Below, in pieces: positions 22,236 to 33,289 of a stretch of DNA of 64,000 nt. Position 1 is the stretch's first letter. Each line of letters starts with the position of its first letter. Below the pieces are notes generated by a model. The model did not search any database and was not told where the DNA came from. It saw only the letters and a list, made by a program, of their open reading frames with translations. The position numbers were made by a program, and so were the translations under genes. The stretch covers positions 434,001 through 498,000 of the forward strand of contig JAHDVF020000236.1 of the NCBI GenBank assembly GCA_022606425.2. Direction: 5' to 3'. This stretch comes from Lepidostoma basale. Taxonomy: Eukaryota > Arthropoda > Insecta > Trichoptera > Lepidostomatidae.

Positions 22236-22529
22236 TTTTTTTTAATACATTAATTTTTAAGTACATTCACCCTGTATATGAACGTTAAATTTAGATAAAT
22301 TATTCAAGAATGGGGTTAATACACGGCAATATTGTATGATATTACACCAAAATATTTGAAGTTTTAATAGCAACATCCAAGCATTATAATATTTCAATAT
22401 TTTGAATTATTATGAAGTTTTGTTTGTATGAACAATGAAATAAAATATTAACGTATCTTATACGGGTTTACTCGTATTTAATGGAGTAAGTGATATATGA
22501 GGATTAAAATGTTTAAAATGACAACAAAC

Positions 22530-22690
22530 CGGTGGCTTGCAGCTTCCAGATGAAGTCCAGGCGGTAGGTGCTCTCAGTCTGTTGAGAGTGAAGGACCAGC
22601 GCCACCACGAGCGACAACACCACCAATATGTCCATCACGTAGCCTCCGACACGGTACAGCCACTCAAAATACTCCAATTCAGCCAAGGAC
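22530..22690 (-). CDS. ADCY5/6-like: Adenylyl cyclase exon j: transmembrane helix 12 and entry to C2
   Basis: Residues 394-446. Helix 12 is MDILVVLSLVVALVLH (about 412-427), followed by the conserved SQQTESTYRLDFIWKLQAT, which matches AQQVESTARLDFLWKLQAT of ADCY5. Acceptor CTTCTAG/G. The donor ACCG/GTTTGT is weaker than the others, but it is the only one that keeps the frame into the EKEEME exon. Confidence 0.93.
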
Positions 22691-22737
22691 CTAGAAGACC
22701 ACGGAGATTAGAATCTTTAAATAACAAGTATAACCTT

Positions 22738-23255
22738 CTTCTTCTTCACTTTTGGTAGACTCAGGAGTCTGTTATTTCAGGCGGGTCCTCTTGAGACGCT
22801 GTACTCCAGCTTTCTCTCCACCGTTTCGGGGGTCTTCCTGGTCCATGGAGAGCTATGTATGGTATCCTATTTGAGCTCATTCTTTCTACATGTTGATGCC
22901 AGTATCGCCGTCTTTGACGTCCCCATCTGACCACATCTTCGACCTCGCAGGTTTCTCGGATCGCTGTATTCCTAATTCGATCACGTATGGTTTTGCCAGC
23001 TCTTTGTCTTGACAGTGTCTGCCCTCGATTTAATGCCATATGTGAGGATTGGTCGCACACAGGTCTTATAAATGCGTACCTTGCTGTCAGTCCTCATGTC
23101 CTTGTTTCTCCATATGACATCTTTCAGGCAGCCTGCAACCGCTGCAGCCTTATCTACCTGTGACCTTACTTCTCTGGGGAGGTCATTAGAGCTGGTTACT
23201 TTGCTTCCGAGATATCTGAATTGGTCTACCTGATATACCAAGCATAACCCTTGTG
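22738..23255 (-). mobile_element. AAG-tailed RTE-like LINE 3' end
   Basis: The minus strand encodes YQVDQFRYLGSKVTSSNDLP, GCLKDVIWRNKDMRTDSKVR, IYKTCVRPILTYG, then after a frameshift RETCEVEDVVRWGRQRRRYW and GPGRPPKRWRESW. The tail is GAAGAAGAAG at 22738. Same family as 31160-32130 and 55985-57385. Confidence 0.85.
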
Positions 23256-23519
23256 GAAAAAAAATATTTAATAGAGCAAATACGTACCGCGCGTCAGATT
23301 AATCTTCCCCTATTGATGCTGTGTGTCTAGTACACATTATTCCTAATAACTTTTGTATCCCTATAAATATAACGTGTACTGGATTGAGATTTTCGATATT
23401 TTTCCGATAAATTTACACATCAATTGATATAATTATATTATCACAAAATCTACACATTTTTGTCCAGAATAAGCATTTCATCGAATATAGAAGACCTATT
23501 ATAAACTGTTTAGTTGTTT

Positions 23520-23600
23520 GTAAACACTTGATCAAGCCAAGATAGGTTTGCGAAACGTTGTCGAAACAACTTAATAATTACATTTAAAAAGATTATTAAG
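23520..23600 (+). ncRNA. Hammerhead-like relic
   Basis: AAGCCAAGATAGGTTTGCG, then GAAA (23552-23555) and ACGTTGTC with GTC at 23560-23562. The CTGANGA box is not intact. Confidence 0.3.
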
Positions 23601-23739
23601 CAATATGCAATAAATAATTCATTTTTACAATTTTAAACTTTCATTTAGAATTGTGAAAGGATTACACAGCGCCGTAGTATACGTATTTATTATTATTATT
23701 ATTATTATATTATAGTAATAGGTTAAATATCAAACTTAC

Positions 23740-23900
23740 ATGACAAGCTTAGGGGAGGCGACAAAGGCGGGGTGGCGGAAGGCGGTGATGGTCAGGAAAG
23801 AAGCGCAGATGACGAACAGGAGCACGGTCTTCATGCTGGTGATCAGAACCTGGTGCACGGCGCACATACACATTGTAAGCAGCGTCAGGTGGAGAAATAT
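23740..23900 (-). CDS. ADCY5/6-like: Adenylyl cyclase exon i: transmembrane helices 10 and 11
   Basis: Residues 340-392. Two hydrophobic stretches, IFLHLTLLTMCMCAVHQVLI (about 340-360) and VLLFVICASFLTITAF (about 364-380), form helices 10 and 11. Acceptor TTTCACAG/ATA and donor GTCAT/GTAAGT. The exon leaves in phase 2, so AT+G makes a Met. The codons are clearly richer in G and C than the flanking introns. Confidence 0.93.
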
Positions 23901-24354
23901 CTGTGAAAAACAAAAACAATATATATTATCAAATAATTATATGTAAATATAATTAAAAAAGGTAAGGTTCATCAGATAACAGTATGATTTATGGTGAAAC
24001 TGATATGTGTGAAAATCAACCCCGCGCCTCAGATCGACAAATTGCCGCTATACATTGATAAATATATACAGTCATCTGCATTAAAATATAGGCAATAGTC
24101 CTGCTTTAATGCACCCCACTTAGGCCTCGGACGTCCCCGCGCACGCATGTCTTTTTTCGCGCTCTCTCTAACTCGACGCTTATGTCTGTGTCTATCGAAA
24201 TAAAAATGTACACAAACGACACTACTACAGCCTGTGACTTTTACGTATAGCACGCGCAAGCCACCCGCTCTTGAAGAAATTGGAATCTCTTATATAAATT
24301 ATACTCTTATTGAGTCAGTATTTAATTATAAAATGTTTAAATTAGTTTATATGA

Positions 24355-24550
24355 GTTTGTCGCGACGGCTGTTTCGCCAACCTTTGTTGGCGTTATCGTG
24401 TGTTACAAATAAAAAGTGTAGTGTGAATCAGCTGTCGCGACAAACTCATATAAATAAATCGTGATACGTAATAACAGTTTTTAAAATTTAAACATTTTAT
24501 GAAGTTGAAGTATCATTGTGCTTTGTCCAAAACAATGGAGTATTTTATTA
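24355..24550. repeat. Inverted Penelope-type pair (family P2)
   Basis: Left arm TATATGAGTTTGTCGCGACG...TTTCGCCAAC and right arm CAGCTGTCGCGACAAACTC are inverted. On the minus strand GCCAAC/GTTGGC forms a stem before GAAA (24372-24375). The shared block TATCATTGTGCTTTGTCCAA follows at 24510. Confidence 0.6.
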
Positions 24551-24573
24551 TTAAATTTGTGGACTCGTCTTAC

Positions 24574-24720
24574 CTCGTCAATCATGTTAGTTGGGCATCT
24601 GTGTCCCATGACCCTCATGGCCACTGTGGTCATGTTGTTGTAGGCCAGTTCCTCCAACGTGAAGTTGCCATTCTTCCTCATGTTGATGTTTTCGCACGGA
24701 TATCCCACGGGCATTTGCAT
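24574..24720 (-). CDS. ADCY5/6-like: Adenylyl cyclase exon h: extracellular loop with N-glycosylation sites
   Basis: Residues 291-339, the large extracellular loop between helices 9 and 10. Two N-X-T sequons are visible (NFT at about 309 and NMT at about 319) along with two Cys residues (about 299 and 332). Glycosylation of this loop is known for vertebrate membrane cyclases. Acceptor ATTTTCAG/ATG, donor GACGAG/GTAAGA. Phase 0 on both sides. The intron to the previous exon is only 147 bases. Confidence 0.92.
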
Positions 24721-24752
24721 CTGAAAATATTTCTCAATAAATATCACTACAC

Positions 24753-24840
24753 TACTCCCATAGAAGCCCGGCTTGTGTAAGAAATTTTGAATCAAAACCC
24801 CCGAATCTAAGTAACCATGCCCCCGCATTAAAACTTTAAT
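24753..24840 (-). mobile_element. Truncated copy of the hAT MITE
   Basis: ACTCCCATAGAAGCCCGGCT and TAAGAAATTTTGAATCAAAA match the end of the MITE at 19219-19435. It lies between the helix 9 and extracellular loop exons. Confidence 0.65.
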
Positions 24841-24867
24841 TCGTTTATGTATTCGCTAAAGAATTAC

Positions 24868-24996
24868 CGTTTGCACAATAATAAGCGTGTCGATTAGCCA
24901 CTTGGTGGTGATGATGACCAAAAACGACATCATTTGGGCGGCAACACGGTTATTGTGAATGTAGCGGGACCATTGGCGAATAGTCGGCGGGACGTT
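24868..24996 (-). CDS. ADCY5/6-like: Adenylyl cyclase exon g: transmembrane helix 9
   Basis: Residues 248-290. It begins with NVPPTIRQWSRYIHNNRV, the loop matching FPSPLQTLSRKIVRSKM of mammalian ADCY5. Helix 9 follows at about 269-288 (MMSFLVIITTKWLIDTLIIV). Acceptor TTTTTCAG/AAC, donor CAAACG/GTAATT. Phase 0 on both sides. The intron upstream (about 5.5 kb) is a dense LINE graveyard. Confidence 0.93.
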
Positions 24997-25029
24997 CTGA
25001 AAAATAAACAAAAAAGAGTTCCATTTATG

Positions 25030-25200
25030 ATATCACTTTAGTTTTTGGTTTATACCTTGTTTTCAGCACCGAATTTAAAGTGAATTTACGGTTAAAACAA
25101 GAGACAAACCAGAGATTATAAAATAAATGGTTTACCTTGTTTTCACCATCGAATTTATAGTGATTTTATGTTTGAAACAAGATAAAAATCAGATGCAAAA
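25030..25200. repeat. Tandem snap-back repeat
   Basis: Two units of TTGGTTTATACCTTGTTTTC...CCGAATTTAAAGTGAATTTA...AAACAAGA, the first at 25038-25110 and the second at 25128-25195. The rest up to 25925 is AT-rich intron with nothing supported. Confidence 0.55.
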
Positions 25201-25926
25201 AATGTAACAACGGCAGAATGAGACAATACATTTTACTTCTGATGTACAAGCTTATCTAAGCAAAATGATGGAATCTGATTTGTGTCAATAATTTTAAATA
25301 ATTATATAACTATAAAACGTTTCAACATTTGGTAAAAATTGATAAATTGGCTACTTAAGAAAACTGAACACAGACGTCTATTATTGGAATTGTTAATAAC
25401 GAGATTATAAAATACATTACATTAAAAACATTTTAGATAAAATTATTTATTCCCATATTTTAATGGCAAAACTTTGACCTTTTTCAAACTCGGTAAGCGT
25501 ATTTGGGTTTAAATAACCCTTTGAGATTAACTCCCCTAAATAAATATGCAATGATAACGCCTAAAATTATTCAATTATAATTGATAGACTTGGTAAGTCT
25601 GATAAATGGAAATACATAGAATTATTAGGGATTTGGTTAAAATATTATCTGGGTTTCATAAATTCATAATGTTCAAATTATGCCTCAGAATATTTTTCGT
25701 TGGAATATTAAATAAATTGGAGTAAATGGAATAAGCGAACTTTTTTGACACATCACTAATAACAATGTTTTATTATTATTATTATTAAATATTTTTATAT
25801 GGAGTATTATTTATTATTTGATGAATAAATTGAACACATCAGATATACGAATGAATATTTAAATAAAATATTGGAATCATGTGTAATTAAGAACTATATT
25901 TTCAAATAAGGTAAGATTACTTTATT

Positions 25927-26370
25927 TATTTAGTCGTTGTCGTCCACTGCTGGACATAGGCCTCCCCCATACTTCTTCACGTATCCCTATCTTGTGCCTT
26001 TTGCATCCAATCGCCAGCAATTCTTGTAATGTCATCGGACCATCGTGTGGGGGGTCTCCCTCTGTTTCGTTTGTCTTCGCAGGGTCTCCACTCTATCACC
26101 CTTCTGCTCCATCTATCGTCTACCAATTTGGCAACATGTCCCGCAAATAACCATTTAAGCTTCGCTACCCTTGCGACGACATCTGTTACTCCCGACCTTC
26201 TAAGTATTTCAGTATTTCTTATCTGGTCTGAGAGTCTTACGTGTAGTATGGCTCTTTCGTGTTTCCTCTGTACTACACGGAGTCTCCTTATGGTCGACTT
26301 GGTGAGGGTTAGCGTTTCTGTTCCATATGTCAGTACCGGAAGTACGCATTGATCACATTTTGCGTTTCAG
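25927..26370 (-). mobile_element. RTE-like LINE 3' end
   Basis: On the minus strand: VLPVLTYGTETLTLTKSTIR, RKHERAILHVRLSDQIRNTE, KLKWLFAGHVAKL, RDRGRPPTRW-like KRNRGRPPTRWSDDI, then after a frameshift GEAYVQQWTTTTK and a stop. The ending EAYVQQWT and the ATAAATAAA tail are typical of insect RTE elements. Confidence 0.85.
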
Positions 26371-26374
26371 ACAC

Positions 26375-26760
26375 TGGTGAATCTTACTATTAAAGAACTT
26401 CTTCAGATTGATTTTGAGATTAAAAAAATTTACATTACTAAAGCATTTTTTCTAACACAATTGTTTTGCTATGATAATATTTTAATTTACTAAATGACAA
26501 TTCTCATACTCATATTTATGATTTCACTGTGGTTGGAATACAATTTATTTTATTGACGGCTAAGGCGTTTACACTTTGGAATTCCGTTGTAATCTTGGAA
26601 TCAAATAAAAAAATGTTATACTTTAATTATGTTCCACTTTAATTCATTAAATCTTTATAAAATAAAAATATATAACTTTATAAAATAAATGTATATAACT
26701 TTGATCAGTTAAATTAATTCCAAGGTTTTAATTTGTTTATTCATCTCCAATGTTTTAAAA
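26375..26760. other. AT-rich intron; partial P3 flank at 26565-26600
   Basis: GGCTAAGGCGTTTACACTTT followed by GGAATTCCG matches the flank of P3 segments at 30.0 and 53.15 kb. Nothing else is recognised. Confidence 0.45.
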
Positions 26761-26766
26761 AATAAC

Positions 26767-27150
26767 TTACTAACCATCACGTCGTTTCTTTGGAGGGGTA
26801 GGCGAAGAAGATGGACCGCCACACAGTTATATCTTCACATAACTTTCGCGCTTCTTCTACATTCACTTCTACATGCCTCTTCTACATTCACTTCTACATG
26901 CCTCTTCTACATGCATGCTCGTCGATTATTCCTACTTCGAACATGGCCGCCTCTCAGTAATTGATTAATTTGGTCATGCCATGCTTGGTCTTCCTCCGCT
27001 TCTTTTTCTAGTCACACTACTTGTATGTATATTTTTAACCTACTTCCCTCATCCATTCGTTCCATATGTCCAAACCATCTTAGTGACCCTTTTTTCTATT
27101 TTATATAGGACGCATTTACCCGCCTTACATTCTTTTCTTACTTCATCACG
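26767..27150 (-). mobile_element. Relative of the TTAG-tailed LINE, 3' fragment
   Basis: The 3' end ACTAACCATCACGTCG on the plus strand, then minus-strand words for [12 protein letters not shown] sequence (GTTCCATATGTCCAAACCAT) and ATGGCCGCC. A local triplication of CTTCTACATTCACTTCTACA lies near 26870-26910. Confidence 0.65.
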
Positions 27151-27203
27151 GTATTGCTGTAGAATACCACTGTTTAATTTAATAATAAATTCAAGTGAAT
27201 ATT

Positions 27204-27843
27204 TTTGAAAATTTGTTTGGTTCATGTGGTGATCCCGTAAATTTGGAGATATTTCGTGTATAAGTGAATTGTTTTGGTCAATTTGATTGTAGCCGCACTT
27301 TACAATAGTTGTGACATGAAATGCGTTTTTACTGTTTAAATGTTAAAATTATATAAGTTTTTTCGTTTATATAAAGATTTATATAAAGAAATTATATATC
27401 CAAATATTTCATTTGTTCCAATGACAATTTGAATAATTTCTTCAATCATATTTTAATGTTCTTGCTGGTTTTGGATTTTTTAAGTGCCTAATTACAGTTA
27501 ATTAAAAAAAAGGTGGATACTTGGAATATAAATTAAATAAACACAAATTTCCGGATCGTCCTGCTGACGACAAGTGCACCATCTAAAAGAACATTATGCG
27601 TTAAATTACTTTTATTTTATTGTTTTATTTTAAATAATATGTTTTAGATTTATTTTGTGGGCGTTGGACGATCGAAGATCGGACGATTGGTAGCGATGAG
27701 GTTCGCAACCCATCACGTCGCGTCTCTCGCGGGGGCGAAAAGAGAAGGATGGAGTGCCGCATCGGTTAAAGTGTGGCAGTCCATTCTTTCTGCATACCCT
27801 TTTGGGGAGACGGCGTACTTGTTAGTCAGTCAGTTAGTTAGTT
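27204..27843 (+). mobile_element. Non-autonomous retroelement sharing the LINE 3' end, full-length candidate
   Basis: Flanked by AAGTGAATATT (27193-27203 and 27844-27854), an 11-bp target duplication. 640 bases, non-coding. The last 70 bases (GTGTGGCAGTCCATTCTTTC to GGAGACGGCG, then TTAGTTAG) are the same as the 3' end of the TTAG-tailed LINE. Upstream it has its own body (TTTATTTTGTGGGCGTTGGA, GAGGTTCGCAACCCATCACG), also present at 49843 and 55257. Confidence 0.85.
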
Positions 27844-27859
27844 AAGTGAATATTAAACT

Positions 27860-28370
27860 ATTGAACAGGCACCCAAAATGTTTTAGGTCAATCCAAGTAA
27901 GATTACATTTAATTGCTTTTCTGATATTTTTAGAAGCAGGTACTAACAATAAATTGAAAAACTCAGCGAAATTTAATTGGATTGCAAAAAAATGGAAGCA
28001 GTTAACGATTTTTAAATCGGGGAAAGCGAAATTTCGCCATCGGCGAAATTATTGTCGAATGGAAAATCACTCAATATCCACGCAGACGGAATAAACTCGC
28101 GGAAGTTTAATTTATTGATTGCACCCCATTTCTCTAGGCGCCCGGCTGCCGCCGCGGTTTCTCTCGTTTCATTGGGGAATCGTGATTTTAAAGTGTATTT
28201 ATATAAAATTTCATTTCAAGCCATAAATAATCATTAGGTTGATTTGTATGATGGCGTACAAATCTTCATAAAAATCTGACATCTCATAAAATACCTTGCA
28301 CCCAGACACTATTATACCATTATACCAGACATATGGAGCGCATGGATGGATAAAGAATGGTTAATAAAGT
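27860..28370. other. Intron sequence without supported features
   Basis: A GC-richer patch at 28130-28165 (GCGCCCGGCTGCCGCCGCGG) has no frame or repeat that I recognise. Confidence 0.5.
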
Positions 28371-28377
28371 AACTAAC

Positions 28378-29335
28378 TAACCATCACGCCGTCTCCCCGA
28401 AGGGGTAGGCAGAAAGAATGGACTGCCACACCTTTCTTTCCTGACATATTTCTCTCGATTCCTCAACATTCATACATCGTGTCATGCACGCGCGTCGATT
28501 TCTCTGACTCCTCACATGGCCGACATTCAATATTTTTATTTGATCGTGCCATGTTTTCCTCGGTCTTCCTCTATTTCTGGTACCATTTACATCATTAACA
28601 TAAAAAAATTTCACCATTCTTTCTTCATTCATTCTTTCCATATGTCCAAACCATCTTAATGATCCTTTCATTATTTTGTTCATGACACCATCATTCGCAC
28701 CGCATTCACTTCTTATATTTTCATTCGACACTCTATCATACACAGAGTATCCACACATTTGTCTAAGAGATCTCATTTCTAATGCATTTATTCTACTTTC
28801 ATCCTTCTTTTGCCAGTTCCATGCTTCGCTTCCATACATAAGGGTCGGTAGAAGAACACCATTGTGCACTGCCATTCTAGCTTTCTTGGATAGGTTTTTG
28901 TTTGCGATGACAACTTTAAGTGCACCATTCACTTTGTTGCCTGCCCCAACCCTTCTTTCAATATCCCTCTCCACTCTCCCATCTCTTGTAAACATACTAC
29001 CTAAATACACAAACTCAACTACTTGCTCCAAATTTTCACCATTCACGCTTATGTTGCAGACTGTCGTGGTTTCTTCCTTTTCAAAAATCATTACCTTGGA
29101 CTTATTAACATTCATCATCAGATCATTTCGCATGCATAACTCATACATACTCGTACAATTCGCCAGGACTTGTAGTTCATGCTCGTTGTCAGCAAGTAGG
29201 ACAGCGTCATCCGCATACAAGAGACAGCTTACTGACACTCCGCTCATTTTGGCACCTACATCCAACCCTTTCAGCTCTTTCATACAATTGTCCATATACA
29301 GATTAAATAACCACGGATTAAATAAAGTAGGTATA
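28378..29335 (-). mobile_element. TTAG-tailed LINE, longest copy: reverse transcriptase from the catalytic YADD to the C-terminus
   Basis: The 303-codon minus-strand frame (28384-29295) starts within the palm: VSCLLYADDAVLLADNEHEL, then [109 protein letters not shown] and a stop, then GACGGCGTGATGG with TTAG repeats. YADD is the metal-binding motif, and the C-terminus is RTE-like. 5'-truncated just before YMDNCMKELKG. The frame is intact apart from a missing codon or two (RMVKFF, QIKI), so the insertion is fairly young. Confidence 0.92.
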
Positions 29336-29503
29336 TGTTAACGATGTAAATGGAGTACGGAGTCGGGAAAAAACATGGTGTGACCAAATTTTAAAGGTTG
29401 GTCATGTTAGAAGTCGGAAGAATCGACGTGCGTATGTGTCAGGATAGAGTAGTGTGACGGTCCATATTTTCTTCTTAACCCTGCTGAGAAACGGTGTGAT
29501 GGT
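29331..29503 (+). mobile_element. TTAG-type LINE 3' scrap, head to head with the previous copy
   Basis: TATGTTAACGATGTAAATGG, then GGTTGGTCATGTTAGAAGTC and CGGTGTGATGG at the end. It starts where the minus-strand copy's 5' end stops. Confidence 0.7.
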
Positions 29504-29507
29504 TTGT

Positions 29508-29930
29508 TTGTATTATCAGCCGTTAGTCGTCCAGTGATGGACATAGGCCTCCCTTCCCAACTTCCACAACTCTCTTTCACTCGCTGCTCTGTGTTATTGA
29601 CCTCTTGTCACTCTCTTGATGTCATCAGACCATCTTGCTTGTGGTCTGCCAGGATTTCTGTGGCCACTCCAGGGTGCGTCTGGTCCACCGATCATCCGTT
29701 GTCCTCGCTATATGGCCGGCTTAATTCCACTTCAGTGAGGCTATTTTGCACGCTACATCAGCAAACTTGGTCCTATCTCTGATCCATTCATTTCGTTTCC
29801 TGTCTCGCAGACTGACGCTCAACATCATCCATTCCATTGCCCGCTGGGTCACTTGGAGTTTCTGAACTATTATTTTTGTGAACGTAATTGTTTCCTGCCC
29901 GTATGCCAGTACTGGGAGGTTGCACATGTA
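29508..29930 (-). mobile_element. RTE-like LINE 3' end (family R3)
   Basis: The minus strand encodes LPVLAYGQETITFTKIIVQK, LQVTQRAMEWMMLSVSLRDR, CKIASLKWN, then AGHIARTTDDRWTRRTLEW. The family is shared with 35370-35790 and 52500-52700. Frameshifted near the end. Confidence 0.8.
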
Positions 29931-30002
29931 TTTTTTTTATGTATATACTCGTATAAGTATATATATATGTATGCATACGAGTATATAATAAAAATAATAT
30001 TA

Positions 30003-30205
30003 ATTTCAGATAAACTTAAGGCGTTAACACTGGAATTCCATAATGACAAATTATTTATGAATTAAAACACTTTTTTCCATTTATGAGTTTATTTTTCTCG
30101 ACATGTTTTGAAGGCTTACACCTTCATCATCGGGAGAACGATATAAACGTTTTTCCGATGATGAAGGTGTAAGCCTTAAAACCAATGATTTAATTCATAA
30201 AAAAA
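30003..30205. repeat. Inverted Penelope-type pair (family P3)
   Basis: Arms CGACATGTTTTGAAGGCTTA and its mirror TGAAGGTGTAAGCCTTAAAA around CGGGAGAACGATATAAACG. Hammerhead-like stem AAGG/CCTT with CAAAAC or TAAAAC in place of CGAAAC, so both cores are damaged. Confidence 0.6.
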
Positions 30206-30237
30206 CGTCAAAAATAATATTAGTAAAACTTACGTAC

Positions 30238-30357
30238 GATCTAACTAACAATCACGCCGTCTCTCCGAAGGGGTAGGCAGAAATAAAGGACCGCCACAAT
30301 GTTATTTCTTGGCATACTTTTTTCGTATCTTCAACATTCATACATCGTGTGATGTCC
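30238..30357 (-). mobile_element. TTAG-tailed LINE, extreme 3' end
   Basis: CTAACTAACAATCACGCCGT and CCGAAGGGGTAGGCAGAAAT on the plus strand, ending near CATACATCGTGTGATG. It lies about 100 bases from the helix 8 exon. Confidence 0.8.
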
Positions 30358-30462
30358 TTACGAATTCTCCCAAAACGGAACTATTTTTTCCTTAAGTGCA
30401 AGTGATTCGCGCACAAACTGCATTTTGCTATTTAATATAGTGGATAGATAATATGTTCTTAC

Positions 30463-30547
30463 CTTATCGTCTACGGCAAAGACGACGTAGCACAGGAAGA
30501 TGACCATCAATCCAAGAACAGTGCAGGTAGCGAGGCTGATAGGAGTC
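30463..30547 (-). CDS. ADCY5/6-like: Adenylyl cyclase exon f: transmembrane helix 8
   Basis: Residues 220-247. Helix 8 (CTVLGLMVIFLCYVVFA, about 227-243) ends in the acidic cytoplasmic turn VDDK. Acceptor ATTCTAG/G, donor GATAAG/GTAAGA. This 85-base exon is easily missed because its intron neighbours are LINE fragments on both sides, but the phase (2 in, 0 out) and the hydrophobic pattern fit exactly between the helix 7 and helix 9 exons. Confidence 0.9.
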
Positions 30548-30849
30548 CTAGAATACAGCGTTATGTTATTATTTCTGAAACATTCCTTTAAATTAAAAAA
30601 ATTAAAACGCTTAAATAAAGGTTTATGTGTTTCATACAAAAAAAAGTATATACTCTCCAAAAAACACAAAACAAGTATTACATAGAAATATAACTATAAA
30701 GCGCTCTAAAGGTAAGCTATTCATGAAAACGGCGCTATACAAATTAGCATTAATATTATATACAACTAAAATTCGTTATTAAGAATTTCGTGGGTGCGAA
30801 ATAATTATTCTGTTATACTGAAATTTTGTTTCAGTGAATATATGGAATA

Positions 30850-31160
30850 AATCAAATCAAATTAAATCAGTTCATTTTCTCAAAAGATATTATAAACAAG
30901 AATAATAGTATAGGCATTTATTGAGAACAGGTAAAATATTATATATAATACCAGGAACACATGAGAGATTGTTCGACTTTTGGAATACAAGCTACTCTCT
31001 GAATTCTGTTTGTCTTCTTAACGTACTTTCACTAATATGAAAGACGTCGATCTCCGAAGCGATCATATTCAGCAGTTTGATTGCTCTTCCTACCGGCCTC
31101 ACCAGAAGCAGGTTGGTTCTGCACGTTAAGAGATAAAACAGTCTGTGCTGACGCTGTCGA
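30850..31160 (-). mobile_element. CR1/Jockey-group LINE 3' end with (GATTT)-type tail, copy 1
   Basis: The minus strand encodes LTCRTNLLLVRPVGRAIKLL, then SEIDVFHISESTLRR and a stop, like the last residues of CR1/Jockey-group reverse transcriptase proteins. The 3' end is AT-rich and finishes in ATTTGATTTGATTT. Copies at 40545 and 48700. Confidence 0.65.
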
Positions 31161-32135
31161 TATGAACGATATCCTCTATTTCGCAAGTTTTTTTTATGTC
31201 TGCGTTGCGGACACTATCTCAGAGAGTTTTTCCACTAATTGATCTTAGGATCTTCATCTCCGATGTTCCTAGTAGCCCCTTGGTTCGCACAGTGTCGGCC
31301 CGCGTCTCTAGAGCGTATGTCATGATAGGTCGCAGGCATGTTTTATAAATTCTGATCTTGCTGTCGATACGCATGTGCTTGTTCTTTTAGACCAGATTTT
31401 TCAGACACCCTGACACGGCAGGGGCATAATTGACTTGTTTTTGTACTTAGGTATAAAGGTCATTATGGCTGCAGATCTCTACTCCCAAATATCTGAAAAT
31501 CATTACTTGCTCCACAGGTATATCATCAACAGTCATCTTACATCTTGTAGGTTGCCAAGATATAGTGAGACTCTTTGTTTTGCTGACTGATATAGCCATA
31601 TTTAGCCTTTGTGATACTGTGTGGAAGTCATCTTCAGACTCAGCTATAAATGCGGTATCGTCTGCATAGGAAATGATGTTCACAGTTTTACTGCCCATTT
31701 TATAACCTAGTCCCAAGCCAACTACCTCTTCTATGATTTCGTCCATGAGATTGAATTGAAAGAAGCTCAAACTATCTCCCTGACTTATACCATTGCTTGC
31801 AGGAATTTCCCTAGACAAATTCATTGTCAACCTTAATTTTTGTTTTGCAATTGGTATACAGATCTTGGAAAGTCTTTATCAATGTATTGGATATTCCTCC
31901 TTCCTGTTATTTTCTCATCCCTTAGCAACACCCTATCAAATGTCTTAGTCAAATTGACAAAACATATAATGGCTACTTTATTATATTCATTATCCTTCTC
32001 TTTTATTTGCCTCAGAATAAAGATTGCGTGTGTTATGGATCAATTTAATGGAAAACCCTGCTGTTCTTCCCTATTAGTAATCTTTTGCTCAAGTTTCGGT
32101 AATATATTTCGTATCGTTATAATAGTTTCGTTATA
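31161..32135 (-). mobile_element. AAG-type RTE LINE, decayed reverse transcriptase
   Basis: Minus-strand frame at 31447-31830: NLSREIPASNGISQGDSL, LMDEIIEEVVGLGLGYKMGS, VNIISYADDTAFIAESEDD, VEQVMIFRYLGVEICSHNDL. It closely follows the intact copy at 55985-57385, with several deletions. It abuts the previous element directly. Confidence 0.88.
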
Positions 32136-32139
32136 AATT

Positions 32140-33280
32140 CTTAAATAATAAATCTGTGTATAAGAATAATTAGAACATCAAGAATAATTTGTAAACGTCA
32201 AGGGTGTTACGTACCTTGTTATACCAATAAACAAACAAATTTAATTGATGACTCGGTAATATGAGATGAAATTAAAAGTGATATAATAAGATTTCACATG
32301 TGAGCAATTGGGAGAAGGAGGCGTATATTATAATATTATAATTTAACTGAATTGACGCGGCTATGATTGGCTTAATTTGACAAGTTGTGTTAATATGTAC
32401 GCGAGCACAAAGTACGCATATGTAGGTGTATCATATGTGTAATATTGCGTGAATAAGTATGCGTATTTAAGGGCGAGCGTGTATACGCTCCAACACATCG
32501 AAACATTGGTTCTGCTGGTTAGTATTACGAAATGTTATACCCAGAGGAATATGCGAGGAATTTATACCATGTATTGGCAATATACCGTGTTCCGAAATTA
32601 ATGAGTTATCCTGAAAGGAATCGAATCTACACAATGTTCTAGGACGATGTATCGATAAGAAATAGATATAAAATATATATTTCAAATCACAAAATATATA
32701 ATATATTTTTTTAAAACTTCATATACTCTCGATAAAGCAATGAAGTAAAACGAGTCTGGGAAAACCGTTGAAAAAAATACAAAATTGGAAGCAGTCGATT
32801 AAGAAATTTTACTAAAATCATTTGGGGAATGTTGTATTACATAAAGCGATCGCTTAACCCAACCAATGACGGGTCATAAGTCCTGTAAACGCCTCGACCA
32901 CCATATTCTGTTTCCAAATAATTTACATCTTCATCTCTATTGAGATACAATTGATTCTTAAAATCATTTGATTTCATGATATTTTTATAAAAAATCAGTT
33001 CAACTTTAAAATACTTAATTTAAAATAAACCGAAATCGAATACAAATTTATGTCAAAATCTATTTACCAGTATGTTGTTAGTGTTTGTACTGGGATTGGA
33101 ACTGTCGAGGGACTATTTAGAACTGCGCAAGATAAGAATATGCTTATTCAAGTGAAGTAGATTTTCGGGGTACCCAACATGACACACGATGAAGAAGAAG
33201 AAGTATATAAATGAGAGATTTCTGTATTCAGATTAATGTATTTTCACCTACTCAGATTTTAAAAGATACTCAGAACAATA
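32140..33280. other. Intron sequence; one unit of an unclassified repeat at 32830-32965
   Basis: GGGAATGTTGTATTACATAA, AACCCAACCAATGACGGGTC and TCTATTGAGATACAATTGAT recur at 46040-46145 and, inverted, at 50800-50930. The rest is AT-rich and featureless. Confidence 0.55.
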
Positions 33281-33289
33281 AATATTGTC

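Noticed and set aside
23685..23715. TTA microsatellite near the helix 10-11 exon
   Set aside because: Ordinary simple repeat in AT-rich intron; no sign of function.
28676..29341. Plus-strand 221-codon frame
   Set aside because: Complement of the LINE reverse transcriptase; only the minus strand has recognisable motifs. Likewise 14842-15354.
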